Assembly: GCA_963691705.1 (NCBI GenBank)
Contig: OY829542.1
Location: 33,838,579 to 33,902,578, forward strand
Direction of reading: 5' to 3'
Source: Viola odorata
Taxonomy: Eukaryota; Streptophyta; Magnoliopsida; Malpighiales; Violaceae
DNA: 64,000 bases
Of the stretch, positions 1 to 12,100 are shown in pieces (position 1 is the first letter of the stretch; every line of letters begins with the position of its first letter). The notes beneath the pieces are model-generated. The model saw only the letters and a program-made list of their open reading frames with translations, had not been told where the DNA came from and ran no database searches. The position numbers were made by a program, and so were the translations under genes.

Positions 1-965
1 AAACGGTATCTTTTTCCCTCCTGGTTACTCCGTCAGAATTCCTGATGCCGGTCATCGGCTTCATGACCCTCTATCGGGGGGCGATAGGATGGTATATTTT
101 AATATGTTCCTTTACGGCTTTCGCTTTCCCATTCACGAAGCGGTGAAAGGATTATTAGTTCGATATGACATCAACCCGGCTCAGATTACGCCTCCTTCTT
201 GGTGCGGGATTCATGCCTTCATTCGTATTTGCGAGTTGCAGGGTGTCCTTGTCCCGTCTGTCAATTTATTCCGCAAGTTCTTTAGTTTTAGGTGCCGCAA
301 CTATGTGGTAGATATTACTCCAAGGTGGAATGACGCGTTGGTGTAGTCGTTCTGGCAGAGATTCCGGGGCTTCGAAGAGACTGTGGCCGATTGGAAGAGC
401 GGTTTCTTCATCGTGAAGTTGCCTTTCCGCCCTTGGCCTAGGGGCTTCAATCAGTGTCTTGATGATTCCATTTGGACAAACCCGTCAACTGTGTCCAAGG
501 AAGAACTTCGACAAACGAACATGCTTCTGGAGATGAACTCGTCTTTTCGCATTCGAGAGTTTGCCTTGTACAAGCTTATAGAGAAGTGCACTATAAGTAA
601 GTTTCTTTTCCCCCGTTATCGCTTCGGCTAATTCACTGTTCTGATATGTCTTGCTGGTAGATGACACTGGAAATCAACCGTCGAGCGATAAGGACGTTCC
701 TCTGAATGTGAGACCGCTTCAGTCACTGCCGCCGTCTCCTCCGCCTGAGAGTTCCAGTCATCCTGCCGCTCCACCCAAAAGAAAAAGATTCAAGACTGTT
801 GCCAGGCGCGGTATCTACGAGCGGACCTCTCACTTTCTCAAGAACTGGCTACCTATTCGGAACAAAGGAGTGACTCTGAATCGTCCTAAGACTGAAGTAA
901 CTGACAACGGCAGCGAGGACATGTATGCCGACTCTGGACTTCGCCATGCTTCCGCGGCTCAGTGA
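1..965 (+). pseudogene. Tat-1 aORF1, 5'-truncated by the window: Transposase_28-like domain gene, antisense to gag-pol
   Basis: The reading frame is open from base 2, so the true start lies to the left. The protein carries YGFRFPIHE and ITPPSWCGIHAF, then FRKFFSFRC, which is the pattern of the plant 'putative gypsy type transposon' domain (Transposase_28, PF04195-like). A TAG at 343-345 interrupts the domain where the Tat-2 copy has an arginine codon. A 64-nt intron fits 597-660 (GTAAGT to TTGCTGGTAG), and splicing restores the frame into a proline-rich exon ending at a TGA at 963-965. A frame-compatible coiled-coil ORF follows at 978. Function is unknown; a role as element-encoded accessory protein is inferred only from conserved position. 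Confidence 0.72.
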
Positions 966-977
966 AAGAAGCTAAGA

Positions 978-1970
978 ATGGGAAATAGCAACCCCATCGT
1001 TGAGGTTTCTTCGAGGAATGCTAACGAGACCCCTGCCACTGGGGCTGATCTTCATGGTGGTGCAAGTACTTCCAAAATGGCGACAGTGGTTGGAGCGTCA
1101 ACCAATGTTCCTCCCGAAGCTTCCAAGATTCTGCCAGAGGTCAACCTTCCTCCTCCAATTGCCGCTCCTGACTCTCCTATCTCTTCTTTCATTCCTGATG
1201 TCGCTGCCCTGAATCTTGAGTCTGCCGCTACTCCTGATCCTCTGCTAAATGGCCTTCCGTCATTATTCTGCACTTCTATCTCCGGTGGTTCCACGGGAAA
1301 TTGCTCTCCTCCTTTTACCGCCAATCTGTCCTCTCAAGGTCCTCAAGGAGCTACCTCATATCACTTGGATTTGTCCACCTTTGGCACCAGTGGACTTCGT
1401 GCAGTAGGAATATCGGACCCGCTATCGCGAAGCGAGCCGGTGGGCTCTATTGTAGGTGCGATATTCGGCTCTCTTAAAGATAAGGAGGAGATGTCAAAGC
1501 TTCCCCTGGAGGTTCATCATGAACGCGCTTTGAATGGCGTGCTAGCTAGCTTTCGCATGCTGAATTACTACCTCGATATCCATGGTGACAAAGTTCAAGG
1601 TTCCCCCACTAAGGTGGCGGAGTTAACGCAACTCCATAGCGACACCCAAGCAGAGCTTAATGACTGCCGTGCTGAATTGGCCAGAGAGAAGTCGATAGGT
1701 AAGGCCAAGATAGAGCTCTTAGAGGCAGAACTGGTGGCTGCCGACAGAAGAAACTCTCTCCTTCGTGAAGAGATATCGGCTCGCGACGTGAAGCTAGCAA
1801 AGGTGCCTAGTGAGATATCGCAGTGGAAAGATAAAGTGATACAAGCCTTTGCCGCTGGATTCCCAGATTATTACCGTAGCGAGGCTTTCGATCCTACCAA
1901 GATAGCTGACTATGCCTTCGAGAGATTGAAGGATATAGATGTCGGGGGCAACAAAGGAGTTCTTCCGTGA
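978..1970 (+). CDS. Tat-1 aORF1 downstream ORF: low-complexity region plus coiled coil (330 aa)
   Basis: It lies in the same frame as the preceding exon and is separated from it by a single TGA and four codons, so it may be the 3' half of one gene. Residues 1-160 are rich in Ser, Pro and Ala. Residues about 205-270 contain heptad-like acidic and basic helices (TQLHSDTQAELNDCRAELAR, LLEAELVAADRRN), a probable coiled coil. The corresponding ORFs in Tat-2 (28328-29485) and Tat-3 (56241-57404) share the motif DLSTFGT/DLSSLGT and the same coil. No enzymatic motif is visible. The ATG used is the first available one after the stop; read-through from 963 is an alternative. Confidence 0.6.
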   Translation: MGNSNPIVEVSSRNANETPATGADLHGGASTSKMATVVGASTNVPPEASKILPEVNLPPPIAAPDSPISSFIPDVAALNLESAATPDPLLNGLPSLFCTSISGGSTGNCSPPFTANLSSQGPQGATSYHLDLSTFGTSGLRAVGISDPLSRSEPVGSIVGAIFGSLKDKEEMSKLPLEVHHERALNGVLASFRMLNYYLDIHGDKVQGSPTKVAELTQLHSDTQAELNDCRAELAREKSIGKAKIELLEAELVAADRRNSLLREEISARDVKLAKVPSEISQWKDKVIQAFAAGFPDYYRSEAFDPTKIADYAFERLKDIDVGGNKGVLP

Positions 1971-2551
1971 CTGGCGTAAGGCGACGCCTTGAAAGTGCTT
2001 TATTTTTCTTCAAACATTGGTTTCATTTGTCTTGTAATAATTGATAACGCTTGCATAATAACGATTGTCATTCCGCTTTTGGATAACGATTAATTTGCTT
2101 CTTGGCGTTATCTCGTTGATTACGTCGTCATGCTTGACCTTTTTCTGATAAAGTAATTATGCTTTTCGGAGCATTTAATGCTCAGGATCCCTTCATTAAT
2201 ATGAGCGAGGGATCAAGATGCTTCAGAGACACGTGCCTGCTCATCAGGACGCTAGGGCTAGCGTGATTTGATCGAACCAAAATGTCTTCTCGCTTTTCTA
2301 AGGTTGTACTCATTGCCCACGCCTGTCACGCGCGTGGCGACTGTTCCAGTAGTCATTTCTCTTAGCCCCTTAGGGTTATAAAACCCAACACTTTATTTCT
2401 TTTTTCCAATTTCGATAATCTATTTTCTCTGAATCTTCTCGAATCGTCTTGTGTTTCTGGTTTTCATCTCTTGAGTACTTCGATTTTCTTCTAAAAAAAA
2501 GGTACTTCTTTATTCCCTTTGCTGTCTTCTTCATCTTTTTATTTTTCCACC
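1971..2551 (+). promoter_or_regulatory. Promoter of Tat-1 aORF2: G-box and TATA box
   Basis: No gene lies in this spacer. A CACGTG (G-box core) sits at 2230-2235 and TATAAA at 2377-2382, about 175 bases before the ATG at 2552. The same G-box and TATA pair occurs ahead of the homologous genes in Tat-2 (29763, 29929) and Tat-3 (57681, 57847). A pyrimidine-rich leader follows the TATA box. Confidence 0.55.
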
Positions 2552-4951
2552 ATGGGCAAGAGAAAAACTCGTGCTTCTGGTTCCAAATCGATTGATGAAG
2601 AAAAATTAGAAACCATAGCCAATAGTATTACTTCTTCTACCATTCTTCATAAACATTTATCCGATCACGGTGCTAAAATCCCCGAGGGCTTTGAAGTTTC
2701 TATCGCCCTTGAGTCTTTACGCCTAAACAGCGTTCTGACTGGCAAACGCAGAATCTTGTATGCCCAGATGTTCCGTTATGGTTTCCGGTTTCCGGTGGAC
2801 CCTTTTATCCAAGAGTTGCTCACTTCTCTGGATCTAAGCCCTATTCAATTGGCTCCAAATACCTACTGCGGCGTTTATGCCTTTCTAGAACTCTGCAAGT
2901 ACAAGGGAATTACATCTCCTTCCCTTGCATTACTCAAATCTTTATTTCGGATGTATAACCGTCGGGGTGTGATAGCGATATCACCCCGTTTTGATGACGA
3001 TTCGCTCAAGAACTTCACCTGGAAACTCCTTCATTTAGAGTCTTACATCGATAAATGGAAAGAGTAGTTTTTTATTATCGAGACACCCGAGGTTCCGGAT
3101 CCGTGGTGGTGGTCTGGCTTCAACCAGGGCGGCAAGGACAGTGCTTGGCGCCGGGAGGCTCTTACCGATACAGAACAAGGCTGGTTTGATAAGTTACTAG
3201 AACTAGAAATCAGCGTTCACACCCGCCTTCTGGCCTGCAGGACCGATATCCGAGCCTGCATTAGACGTGAGTATCGCGTCATTTTTTAGTTTTCAGCATT
3301 AGTACTAACGCTAACGTTGTCTTGCGCTTTTACAGCGACTGATCCAAAGTACATTCCCGAGAGTGTTAGGAGGCGCTTGAGGAGGCTACGACAAAGAGTG
3401 GTGCTTGAGCCAACGGTCGTGGCCGCTGATATCGCTACTACTTCAGTTGTTCCACCCGTTACCGTTTCAATTCCTCCCCACACGTCTTCTGCTTCGGCGG
3501 TATTCCTGTCATATCAATTGCTGCCCTTCCTGTACAGCCAGTCACTCGCAAGGCTTCCGCAAAAGGAAAGAAGAAAAGGAGAACAAGAAGCGTTGCCACC
3601 CTCCAGCCACCAATTCTGCCTTCTTCAGACGCGGCAACCTCTTCAGAAGCTCCTATCACTGAAACGGTAACTGCAAATGCTCCCCAATGCCTCTCGCGTT
3701 GTTTTTCAATGTCTTTCTGTATTTTCTTTTGTTTTTGATTTCTAGTGATTATTTTTCTTTACAGGATACTTCTAGTGCCTCTACTCCTTTATTATCGCGG
3801 GGCAATATGAACTTGAGGCATATCCTGACTCAACTAAGGAAGAGGCAGAGGCCTAATGGAGTAGGCACGAGCCTGTCCTCGAGTCAAGCTGATGTCGGGA
3901 AGGGGCCTCAAATCGTCCTTGACTCTTCAGCACCTCCCCCGGGCCAGACCGCTAGCATTTTTTAGAACATGACCATGCCTAGGCCTTTTGAGACTTCTCC
4001 GCCTTCGTTTGGTTCGGAAGTTCCTCGCTATTCCTCTAACGTGGTCTACAATGACAAGTTGTCGGGTTTTTCCTCCTATCAGCCTCATGAAACATTCGGG
4101 CCCCCGGGAGGTTCCGCTTCCAACCAGCCTCCCTCTCCTGCCGCCGTAGTCTTTGTTCCTTCCGATGCTTCCGCGCTTAAGCGCTTAAGCGCTTTGGTGA
4201 TGGGACGATAGTGTCCAATCTTCTGGCCGACGTAAGCTCATATAATACCGCTGGGCCTATCACTCATCAAGTGGATATGACTACGCTGCGTAGTTCAGGA
4301 ATCACGGCCATGGGGGGTGATAACTCGGCTGTCACTGCTTCGTTCTTGGCTACCCACATGCTAACGTCTCCTGAAGAATGAAGCACTTTTGCTGCTGAGG
4401 GAGATGGAGAGCAAGCTGACTTGCTGCGCTCTAACCTTTTCACTGGTTTCCTTTGGTTTCATCACTATACCGAGCGCATGTCGCAAAAGGCGGCTGACCT
4501 TGCCGCTTCCGCAGCCAAGCTTTCACAGGAGCAAGAGGAGAAACAAAGGATGCTGGAAGAGCGAGACAGATGCATAAGGGCCCTAGAGGCAACCAAAGAG
4601 GAAGCTAGAGAGGCGAAGGAACAGTTGGCCACTTCTAACGCCGCTCTGTCGGCTGAGCGGTCAAAGAGTATCGCCCTCGAAGGAGAGAAAATAGCCCTGG
4701 CAGAAGAGAGAGCAGCCTTGGTGGGAGAGAAAATGACACTTGATGAGGAGACAGCCATCAAGTGTTGGTGGTATGTTGGAAAGACGGCTTCCATCATGGC
4801 TGACTGCTTTGTGGAGATTCAAGGGGAAGAATTTTACAAAGGTGACGCTGTTTCTAACGCCTTTTTGAGGAATTCTTCTGATCTTAATGACGAGGGCTTT
4901 CGCTTGGCCAGATTGGAAGGTTACCCAGAGCAGGGGATTTCAGAGGACTAG
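2552..4951 (+). pseudogene. Tat-1 aORF2: second Transposase_28-like gene, spliced, decayed
   Basis: The start at 2552 (MGKRKTRASG) aligns with the starts at 30104 and 58022. The N-terminal domain has YGFRFPVDPF and APNTYCGVYAFLELC, paralogous to aORF1. A TAG at 3065 breaks it, but the frame then continues to an intron at 3267-3335 (GTGAGT...TTTACAG). A second intron fits 3667-3764. The middle exon has a frameshift relative to Tat-2, the third exon stops at 3965, and further ORFs follow at 3969-4211 and 4421-4951. The last is a coiled coil (REAKEQLATSNAALSAERSK). Both intron positions are shared with Tat-2 and Tat-3, supporting a once-functional spliced gene. Function unknown. Confidence 0.7.
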
Positions 4952-5421
4952 TTGTAGCTAGGGTATCATCGCCCCTTCTTTTTTGTGAGGATTGAGTGTT
5001 AACCTTTTCTTGTCCATCTTTTGTATATTTTTGCGACCCTTCATGGGCGTGTGAACAATGGCATATCTGCGGTACCAGTTCTCTTTGTTGTCGATTTTCT
5101 TTTCTGTACTTCTTTTTCTTTTTCTTTTTTCATAGCACGGTCATCGTGCCATTACCATCTCGATTGTGGTGACGGGCTTTGCCAGGTTCAACTTAACCGC
5201 TGCTCGACCCCATCAAGGATGACACTCCTCCAGAAAGAAGTATCTTTCCCACGATGAAAGAGATGACGAATATGGTCCTTAGGTCCTATTTCTCGAATCA
5301 TATAAAAATCAGCGCGATTGGACTCGCGTCAGTTTTGTCGACAGGTTACGCGATCTTACTATCGCCTCGAGCGTCATCATCTCTGTCAGCCAGAGATATC
5401 CTGCACACTCTCGATTAATAT
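4883..5421 (+). repeat. Segment of Tat-1 copied to 13906-14444
   Basis: These 539 bases (end of the aORF2 coiled coil plus downstream sequence) recur without gaps at 13906-14444, with about eleven substitutions by eye. The copy sits inside an unrelated chromovirus-like LTR 9 kb to the right. Confidence 0.9.
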
Positions 5422-5639
5422 TTGTTAGTAAGAGATATGCGATAACAGACATGAGTTTCCCGTAGGAGCCAATCTGCCGCCATTCTAGGGTACAAGTGCC
5501 GCTCGTTATCGCTTTCTCAACCAGCTCACTTCGCCAGGGATTCTACATCTGGTTACTCGCTGGGATTTCGTGATTCTTCGAGTTTCTACGTTACCACGAT
5601 TGGCCGGAAAGTGCCTCTTCTTAGTGAGCCGTCTAATCT
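5422..5639. other. Spacer between aORF2 and the tandem-repeat zone
   Basis: This is untranslated Tat-1 sequence. I see no ORF, RNA or further motif in it. Confidence 0.5.
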
Positions 5640-6115
5640 GGACAGGCCATCACAAGGTTAGGATTTTCACTTTCGGCGTTGTCCTCACATCCTGGAATCG
5701 TGCCCTCAGTTAGTGAGTCGTCTATATCAGCCCGGTCACAAGGATAGGATTTTCACTTCCAAGATGGAGTTACTATCTCCCTGAGGTATGCCTTTCCTTA
5801 ACGAGCCGTCTCCACGAGAATGGTTGACATAAGGATCGGACTTTTACCTCCAGGGATACCGGGGCGTACCTCATCTTAGTGGGCAACCTATATTAGCGCG
5901 GTTTACCAAAAGGAAAGGACTTTTCACCCCCGGGGGCGTCGGGACGTGCCTCGTCTTATGGCCCCCACATGGCAACCACAAGGATAGGACTTTTCACTCC
6001 CAACGCTAAATATTAGGTATGCCAGGGCGTGCCCTCACTTAGTGAGTCGTCTGATCAGGACCGACCATCACAAGGATAGGACTTTTCACTCCTGGCAGCC
6101 TCTTTTCATTTTTCT
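5640..6115. repeat. Tandem repeats between Tat-1 pol end and the antisense genes
   Basis: A core like CACAAGGATAGGACTTTTCA recurs about six times (near 5650, 5741, 5830, 5906, 5978, 6070), spaced roughly 70-92 bases apart. Linkers resemble 'gtgcct..cttagtgagc.gtct.atc.ggac.gg'. The Tat-2 counterpart is at 32750-33150. Short-period tandem repeats between pol and the 3' LTR are a known property of Tat-lineage elements. Confidence 0.75.
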
Positions 6116-6219
6116 TTCATCGTCTGCACACACACACGTAGCCGCAAAACACAAGAAAGCTTATTACTCGAGCGTTAGCATGGGTTAGGGCTAGCGTTAG
6201 TAAAAGGTGCAGAGATAAA

Positions 6220-8060
6220 TCAAAGTCTAGCATGATATAATTTCAAACGAGCGATATTCCAGGAGTTAGGTAAGGGGGTAACGCGGTACGACCCTTCCCA
6301 ATTCGGGCTGAGCTTCCCCCGGCATTGACCAGTTGCTCTCTGATCCCTGAGTACCAGGTCACCTTCTTTCAGTAGCCGCTCTCTGACTCGCCTATTGTGA
6401 TAACGCGCCATCTTTTGCTTATAGTGCATCATTTTCAGAAGAGCTTCCTCCTGTAATTCGGGCAGCGCGTCAAGATTTGCACGCAACCTTTCCTCATTCA
6501 GCTCTTCTCTGAAGTAGGCCACTCGTAGGCTCATGGTACCAATCTCCACAGGCGTGACGACCTCAGTACCGAAAGCCAGTGTGAAGGGTGTCTCTCCCGT
6601 GCTGGTTTTAGTGGTCATGCGGTACGCCCACATCACATACGGCAGTTCATCTGCCCATTTCTTTTTGGATCCCTCTAGGTTCTTCTTAACACCATTAAGG
6701 ATGGCTCGGTTTGTCACATCAGCTTGACCATTGGTCTGCGGATGAGCCATGGAAGAGAATCTTTGCTCGATTCCGAACTCGACACATTGGTCTCTAAAGA
6801 ACTGGCTGGTGAATTATGTTCTATTATCGCTGACTAGCACACGTGGCACGCCGAATCACATGATGACTTGGTGTTTGAAGAAACGCCATATTTTTTCTGT
6901 CGTGATGTTGGCAACCGCCTCAGCTTCCGCCCATTTGGTAAAGTAATCTACCGCCACGACCACAAATTTTAACTAAGACCTCGCCTTTGGAAACGGTCCA
7001 AGGATATCAATTTCCTATTTCGCGAAAGGACAAGGAGCGATAATGTCATAAATTTGTGCGCAGGTTGCCGGGGAATCTTGGAGAATTCCTGACACTTTTG
7101 GCAAGTTCGCACGTAATCATGGCAGTCTTTCCGGATAGTAGGCCTGTAGAATCCTGATTGAAAGACCTGCGCGGCCAAGGTGCCGCCAAATGCATGCATG
7201 CCGCAAATTCCTTCGTGGATTTCTCGGAGGGTATGAAGGCCCTCCCGCTCGGTTATGCACCTGGCCGCTGGGTGAGAAAAACATCTCCGCATTAATTCCC
7301 TATCAAAGTACGTACACCTTGCCGCTTGCTTTAATACCTTCTTCTTCTCAGCGTTATCTGCTGGTAGCTCATCATGTTTCAAGTATTTTATGATGGGAAT
7401 TCTCCAGTCATTTTCACTTTCTTCCACGCAGAGCGTCGCCTGTTCTTCCATGAAGGAAGGTACGGGTATCTCTCGGTAGTACACCCCTTTAGGTATGGAC
7501 GCTTCCGGGTTGGCCGCGAGTTTGGCAAGGTTATCCGCTTCAGCGTTATCCTCTCGAGGAATGTGCTCAAAGCTGACTTGTATGCCATTTTTCTTTATTT
7601 CTATCAGCTCATGTTTTACCTTGGCAAGATATTGCACCATGATGGGCTCCCTAGCTTGAGAGTGTCCCAAAACCTGGTCTATTATCAACTTGGAGTCTCC
7701 ATAGACCTTCAGCCATAGATCTCCCAGCCTCCCCGAATCATGTACGCCTTTTATGGAGACGTTTTTCCCTATCCTGAGCCCAGCTAATAGCGCTTCATAT
7801 TCTGCGGCGTTGTTAGATAGCGACTGCAGGATTCGGATGGCATATCGCACGTGGATGCCGTGACGCCCACTCATGAAGATTTTGGCCCCGGCAAGCTCTT
7901 GATTCTTGGCGCCGTCCACGTGGATGACCCACAGGTCGGCATAGGTTTTAGGGAAGGGGAGGTCCAACTCCTCTTTTACCTTTTCAGTCAACTCCGTCAT
8001 TGGATCTGGCGTAAAGGTGCATTCCGCGATAAAGTCCGCCAGAATTTGAGCCTTCACAGA
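6220..8060 (-). pseudogene. Tat-1 pol 3' part: RNase H and integrase, broken
   Basis: The fragment 8057-6969 begins with an RNase H region (WVIHVDGAKNQELAGAKIF, first catalytic Asp present). It continues to the integrase zinc-binding region (IHEGICGMHAFGG ... CHDYVRTCQKCQEF, HHCC type). The integrase core is interrupted around 6950-6760. The fragment 6750-6220 resumes at [15 protein letters not shown]. Here the catalytic Glu region reads GQADV where Tat-2 reads GQAEV, so the last catalytic acid appears lost. The end retains a GPY-like tail (NWEGSYRVT). These proteins would degrade the RNA-DNA hybrid and insert cDNA in an intact element. Confidence 0.85.
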
Positions 8061-8189
8061 CGGTCAGGATTTGTAGTGCAAACCATATTGTTCAAGCTCA
8101 ATAGCCCAAATCAGAATTCTCCCCGAGGATTCGGGCTTCCAAAATATCCTTTTTAAAGGTTGGTACGTTAGCACGATGACGGTATGAGC

Positions 8190-10260
8190 TTAAAAATATC
8201 GACTCATTTTCCTCGTGACTTGTATCAACACGAACGCTATTTTTTCAATATGGGCATACCTAAGCTCGGCATCTTTCAAGATGTGACTTACGAAGTATAC
8301 GGGGCGATGTGTATGATTGTCATCTCGCACAAGGACCGCACTGACCACTTCGTTAGCGACCCCAAGGTATAAATACAGAATATCGCCAGGCTCTGGTCTG
8401 GTCAGCACCAAATCGGACGATAAATAGGCCTTCAGGCCTGTAAACGCATCTTCATATTCAGTTGTCCATCCAAAGACGGCTTTCTTACGTATAATTTTGA
8501 AAAAAGGGAGACATTTCTCGCCTTGCTTAGATATAAACTGTCCTAGAGCGATAACGCGCCCCGTTAACTTCTGTATTTCCTTCACAGTTCGAGGAGATAC
8601 CATGTCTTGGATGGCTTTGATCTTTGACGGGTTGGGTTGAATACTCTTTTGACTGACCACGTAACCCAAAAATTTTCCCGTTTGAAAGGCAAACATGCAC
8701 TTTCGAGGGTTCAGTTTCAATTGTTATCGCTTCATTACTTCGAAGACTTCCGCTAGATCAGACAGGTGGTCTTTGAAACTCCGGCTTTTGACCAGTATGT
8801 CATCGACACACGCCTCTACATTTTGCCCGATCTGCTTTTCAAAGACTTGGTTCGCCATTCGCTGGAAGCTGGCTCTAGTATTTTTCAGCCCAAAAGGCAT
8901 CGCCGTGTAACAATAGGTGGCCTTCGGAGTGATGAAAGCAGTTTTCTCTTCATCCTCATGAGCCATAGGGATTTGATGGTACCCCGAGTTGGCATCTAGC
9001 GAGCTCAAATATGCATACCCGGCAGCCTGATCAACTAGCTGATCAATCCGAGGAAGTGGGTAACAATCTTTGGGGCAAGCGTCATTGAAGTCTGTGAAGT
9101 CGATGCACATACGCCACTCTCCGCTGGGCTTAGGAACCAGGACAGGGTTAGCCAACCAGGTGGGGTATTGTACCTCTCGAATAAAGCCAGCGTCGAGAAG
9201 TTTTACCACTTCTTTATCGACAACAGTCGCTTTTTCGATAGAGAAAGCACGTCATTTCTGCTGAACCGGTTTTGCGTCCGGGTTGATGTTAAGTCGATGC
9301 TCCGCTACCTCCCGCAAGATACCAGGCATGTCAGATGGTTTCCATGCAAACTCCCCTTTGCACTTATTCACTAACTGGGTTAACTGAAAGTTTTCCTCCG
9401 CGGTGAGGTTATTGCTAACCAGGAATTGGGCCCTATCTATCCCGTTAACGGGAACATGAGTCATCTTATCCACGGGCTGAGTGCACTTCTCATCGTTTTG
9501 CTCATATGGATCCACTGTCACGTACACGTACCTATCACAACTCTTCTGAGTCATGAGCAGGTAGCATTCAGCCGCTAACTTCTGATTACCCCGGATTGAG
9601 ACCACACCGTCCCAGGAAGGATATTTCAATCTCAGATGCTTTTGCGATATCGCTGCTCCGAAACAGTTGAGGAATGGCCGCCCCAATATGGCGTTATAAG
9701 GTAGATTTAGATCCACCACCAAGAATAGCAACTCCTTCGACCACTTGGAGGTATCCTCCTTAAAATATACCGGCAAGGTGGTCACTCCGGTCACTGGGAT
9801 GGGGACTCCGTCTACCCCGATAATGGGTTTTTTACAGGGTGAAAGCTCATTATCAGGACGCTTCATGAGGTTATAAGCTTCTAGCGAGAACAAGTTCACG
9901 GCACTTCCGTTGTCAACCAGAGTCCTTCTAACTCCATGACTGGCGATAATGGGCGTAACTACTAACGCATCATTGTGTGGATACACCACGCCCTTCTCGT
10001 CCTTTTCAGAAAAGGATAATATCATACGATCCAAGGCGCTTATCGCCTCACTTTTAATTGACATGCCCGCTCGCTTCTGCTTATCCCCTGGCATGGGTGC
10101 CAGCTGTGCGGACTCATCCAGATAAGGTGTGCCTCCAGTAATGATGTTAATGATGGGGACGTCTTCGTCATCGATTGTGAGCGTTTCCCTATCTCTCCTT
10201 GTGAGACCTGCGTCGCTGCCTAGGACGCGGGAAGTTGTTAGCCTGTCATCGGCTATCCTG
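8190..10260 (-). pseudogene. Tat-1 pol 5' part: protease and reverse transcriptase, broken
   Basis: The fragment 10403-9252 holds the retropepsin-like domain (VRRTLVDNGSAVNLFS, with D-N-G at the active site, and NAILGRPFLNCFGA). Reverse transcriptase follows in 9209-8724 (GFIREVQYPTWLANPVLVPK, WRMCIDFTDFNDACPKD) and 8720-8190 (RKCMFAFQTGKFLGYVVS). The catalytic box reads CVDDILVK, with Tyr replaced by Cys relative to YVDDILVK in Tat-2. Stops near 9250, 8722 and 8060 separate the fragments. Homologous regions in Tat-2 show they were one polyprotein. Confidence 0.85.
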
Positions 10261-12037
10261 CTGGTCGGGTTACCCTTAGCCTCTTCTCGCATTTTGACGG
10301 CGAATTCTCCCAGATAACCTTCTTCGACCAAGCGCTCTATCGCCAATTTGAGTTCTCTACATACCTCCGTAGAGTGTCCCTTAGCTTTGTGAAATTTATA
10401 CAATAAGCATTTTCTCTTCTTCCTAATGTTACCCCCGGCCTCACAGGGGCTGGATAACGGATTGGCAGGTTCCGTTGTTCAACTATCGCTAATATTTCTG
10501 CCCTGGGTAAGATGAGGGAAGGAATAAACCCGTCCCTTAGGGGGATCTCCCTGTCGCTGCGCTGAAGAGTCACCAGACTTTCCCTTTGAGGAGTTGCCTC
10601 TTCTCTTATTAGAGGTCCTAGGAATGTGATCCTTTTGCTGAGCGTAATCATCGATGAACTGATCTTCAGAAGTAGTAGGAACGGGAGCATTATGGACTGA
10701 AGGCATGGCTGGCGACAGGCTTCGAATCATGTCCCTGTTCTCTTCTTCCTCCATCCTCGCATAATTGTGGGCTTTCAGCCTTAACGCATCTAAGATTGCG
10801 GGAGGGTCCACCATTAAAGCATCTCTGAGTTTTCCATAGCAACAGTTTCGCTTTAAAGCTTCAATAGCGAAATCAACTATTACACCTGGTGTTAGCGACA
10901 TCTCGGTGTCGAAGTATGGAGGAAATTTCTCAAGGATTCCTGAGGTTTTCTATGTAGGTCGGACAAGGCAGCAACAGACTTCCTGATAGGGACTGCAGTA
11001 CTGAATCGACTCCTGAATTTAGATTCTAGCTGTGAAAAGCTATCAATAGACCCACCCGGAAGACCTTCGAACCATAAGCGTGCGACCCCAGACAGGGTCA
11101 TTACAAATATCTGACACAAAGCAGCGTCATTGTGGGTCTGAAATTGTACAAAGTCCTTCACCTTGTTCAGGTGAGAAATGGGATCTCTAGTGCCGTCATA
11201 GGATTCCGAGGGGAGCTTCACATGTCGGCTAACTCTGTGACGCCTTATGCGTAGGCTAAAGGGGTGGCCAGAAGTATTATCAAGAATCTCATGTGCATAC
11301 CAAGGTGGGGATACCTCCAAATGACGCCTACGATCTCGCGGATTTCTATCATGATGTCGCCTTGGGGACGAGCTGCAACTCCTCGACGAGCGAGTTCGAT
11401 GCCTCCTACTGCTGGATCTTTCACTCCCTCCAGGAGATAGGTCTATATCGTTTTCAACTCTCCTACTGTCCCAACGACCTCTGTCCTCGCCACACCATTG
11501 CCGCTCCTCCTGGGAAATAGGAAGTAAAGGCGCCTGTGGCACGTACAACTCTACTGTCCTATGAGCAAATTGTACAAGACTGACTGGCGCGTTCAACGCA
11601 GGCAACGTCAAAGAGGCATTTGCGTGCGACAGGGACGACAATGGTTGTTCGGTGATGATGAATGGAGTAAAAACAAACTGAGATGGGACGCCCGATCCAG
11701 AAGCAGTAGGCGTGAATCTGGTAGCCAATTCTGTCAAGTGATCCAATTGGGCACGAAGGGCTAAAATCGAGCTCGCGAAAGGGTTATTCGCGCTGTTTAT
11801 CACGGATCCCCTTGACTGGGGAGTAAAATGACTAGGCCCCGCTATCTAGGATAAAGGAGTATACGGTTGAGACACAAATGTTCCCAGTGTTTGTTCTAAG
11901 GAGAGATCCGACATTCCTGGGGGAATTTCTTATGCCGCGGTTGGAACATCAGCGGTGGCGAAAGGGAAAAGTCGCTTGCGGGTATCAAATGGAAGGGTAG
12001 AGGACTGAGACAACGGCGGATGTGGATCAGAAGCCAT
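10261..12037 (-). pseudogene. Tat-1 gag, broken
   Basis: The likely start is the ATG at 12037, which aligns with the starts of Tat-E (50375) and Tat-F (53438). Its first 230 bases contain stops before a long fragment (11803-10892). That fragment has an Arg/Ser-rich stretch and the capsid-like region PISHLNKVKDFVQFQT ... GVARLWFEGLPGGS, a Retrotrans_gag-type domain. Fragments 10901-10479 and 10690-10337 continue in other frames. The zinc-knuckle-like motif FHKAKGHSTEVC lies at about 10390-10350. The product would package element RNA. Confidence 0.82.
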
Positions 12038-12100
12038 AATCTTCCACTTTTTGGAAGAACAGAGCTTAGCTATTAAGGACGCTCACTTAATTAGAACCAA

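Noticed and set aside
5640..6115. CRISPR-like array
   Set aside because: Units are degenerate with irregular spacing, no unique spacers, and the context is a eukaryotic retrotransposon.
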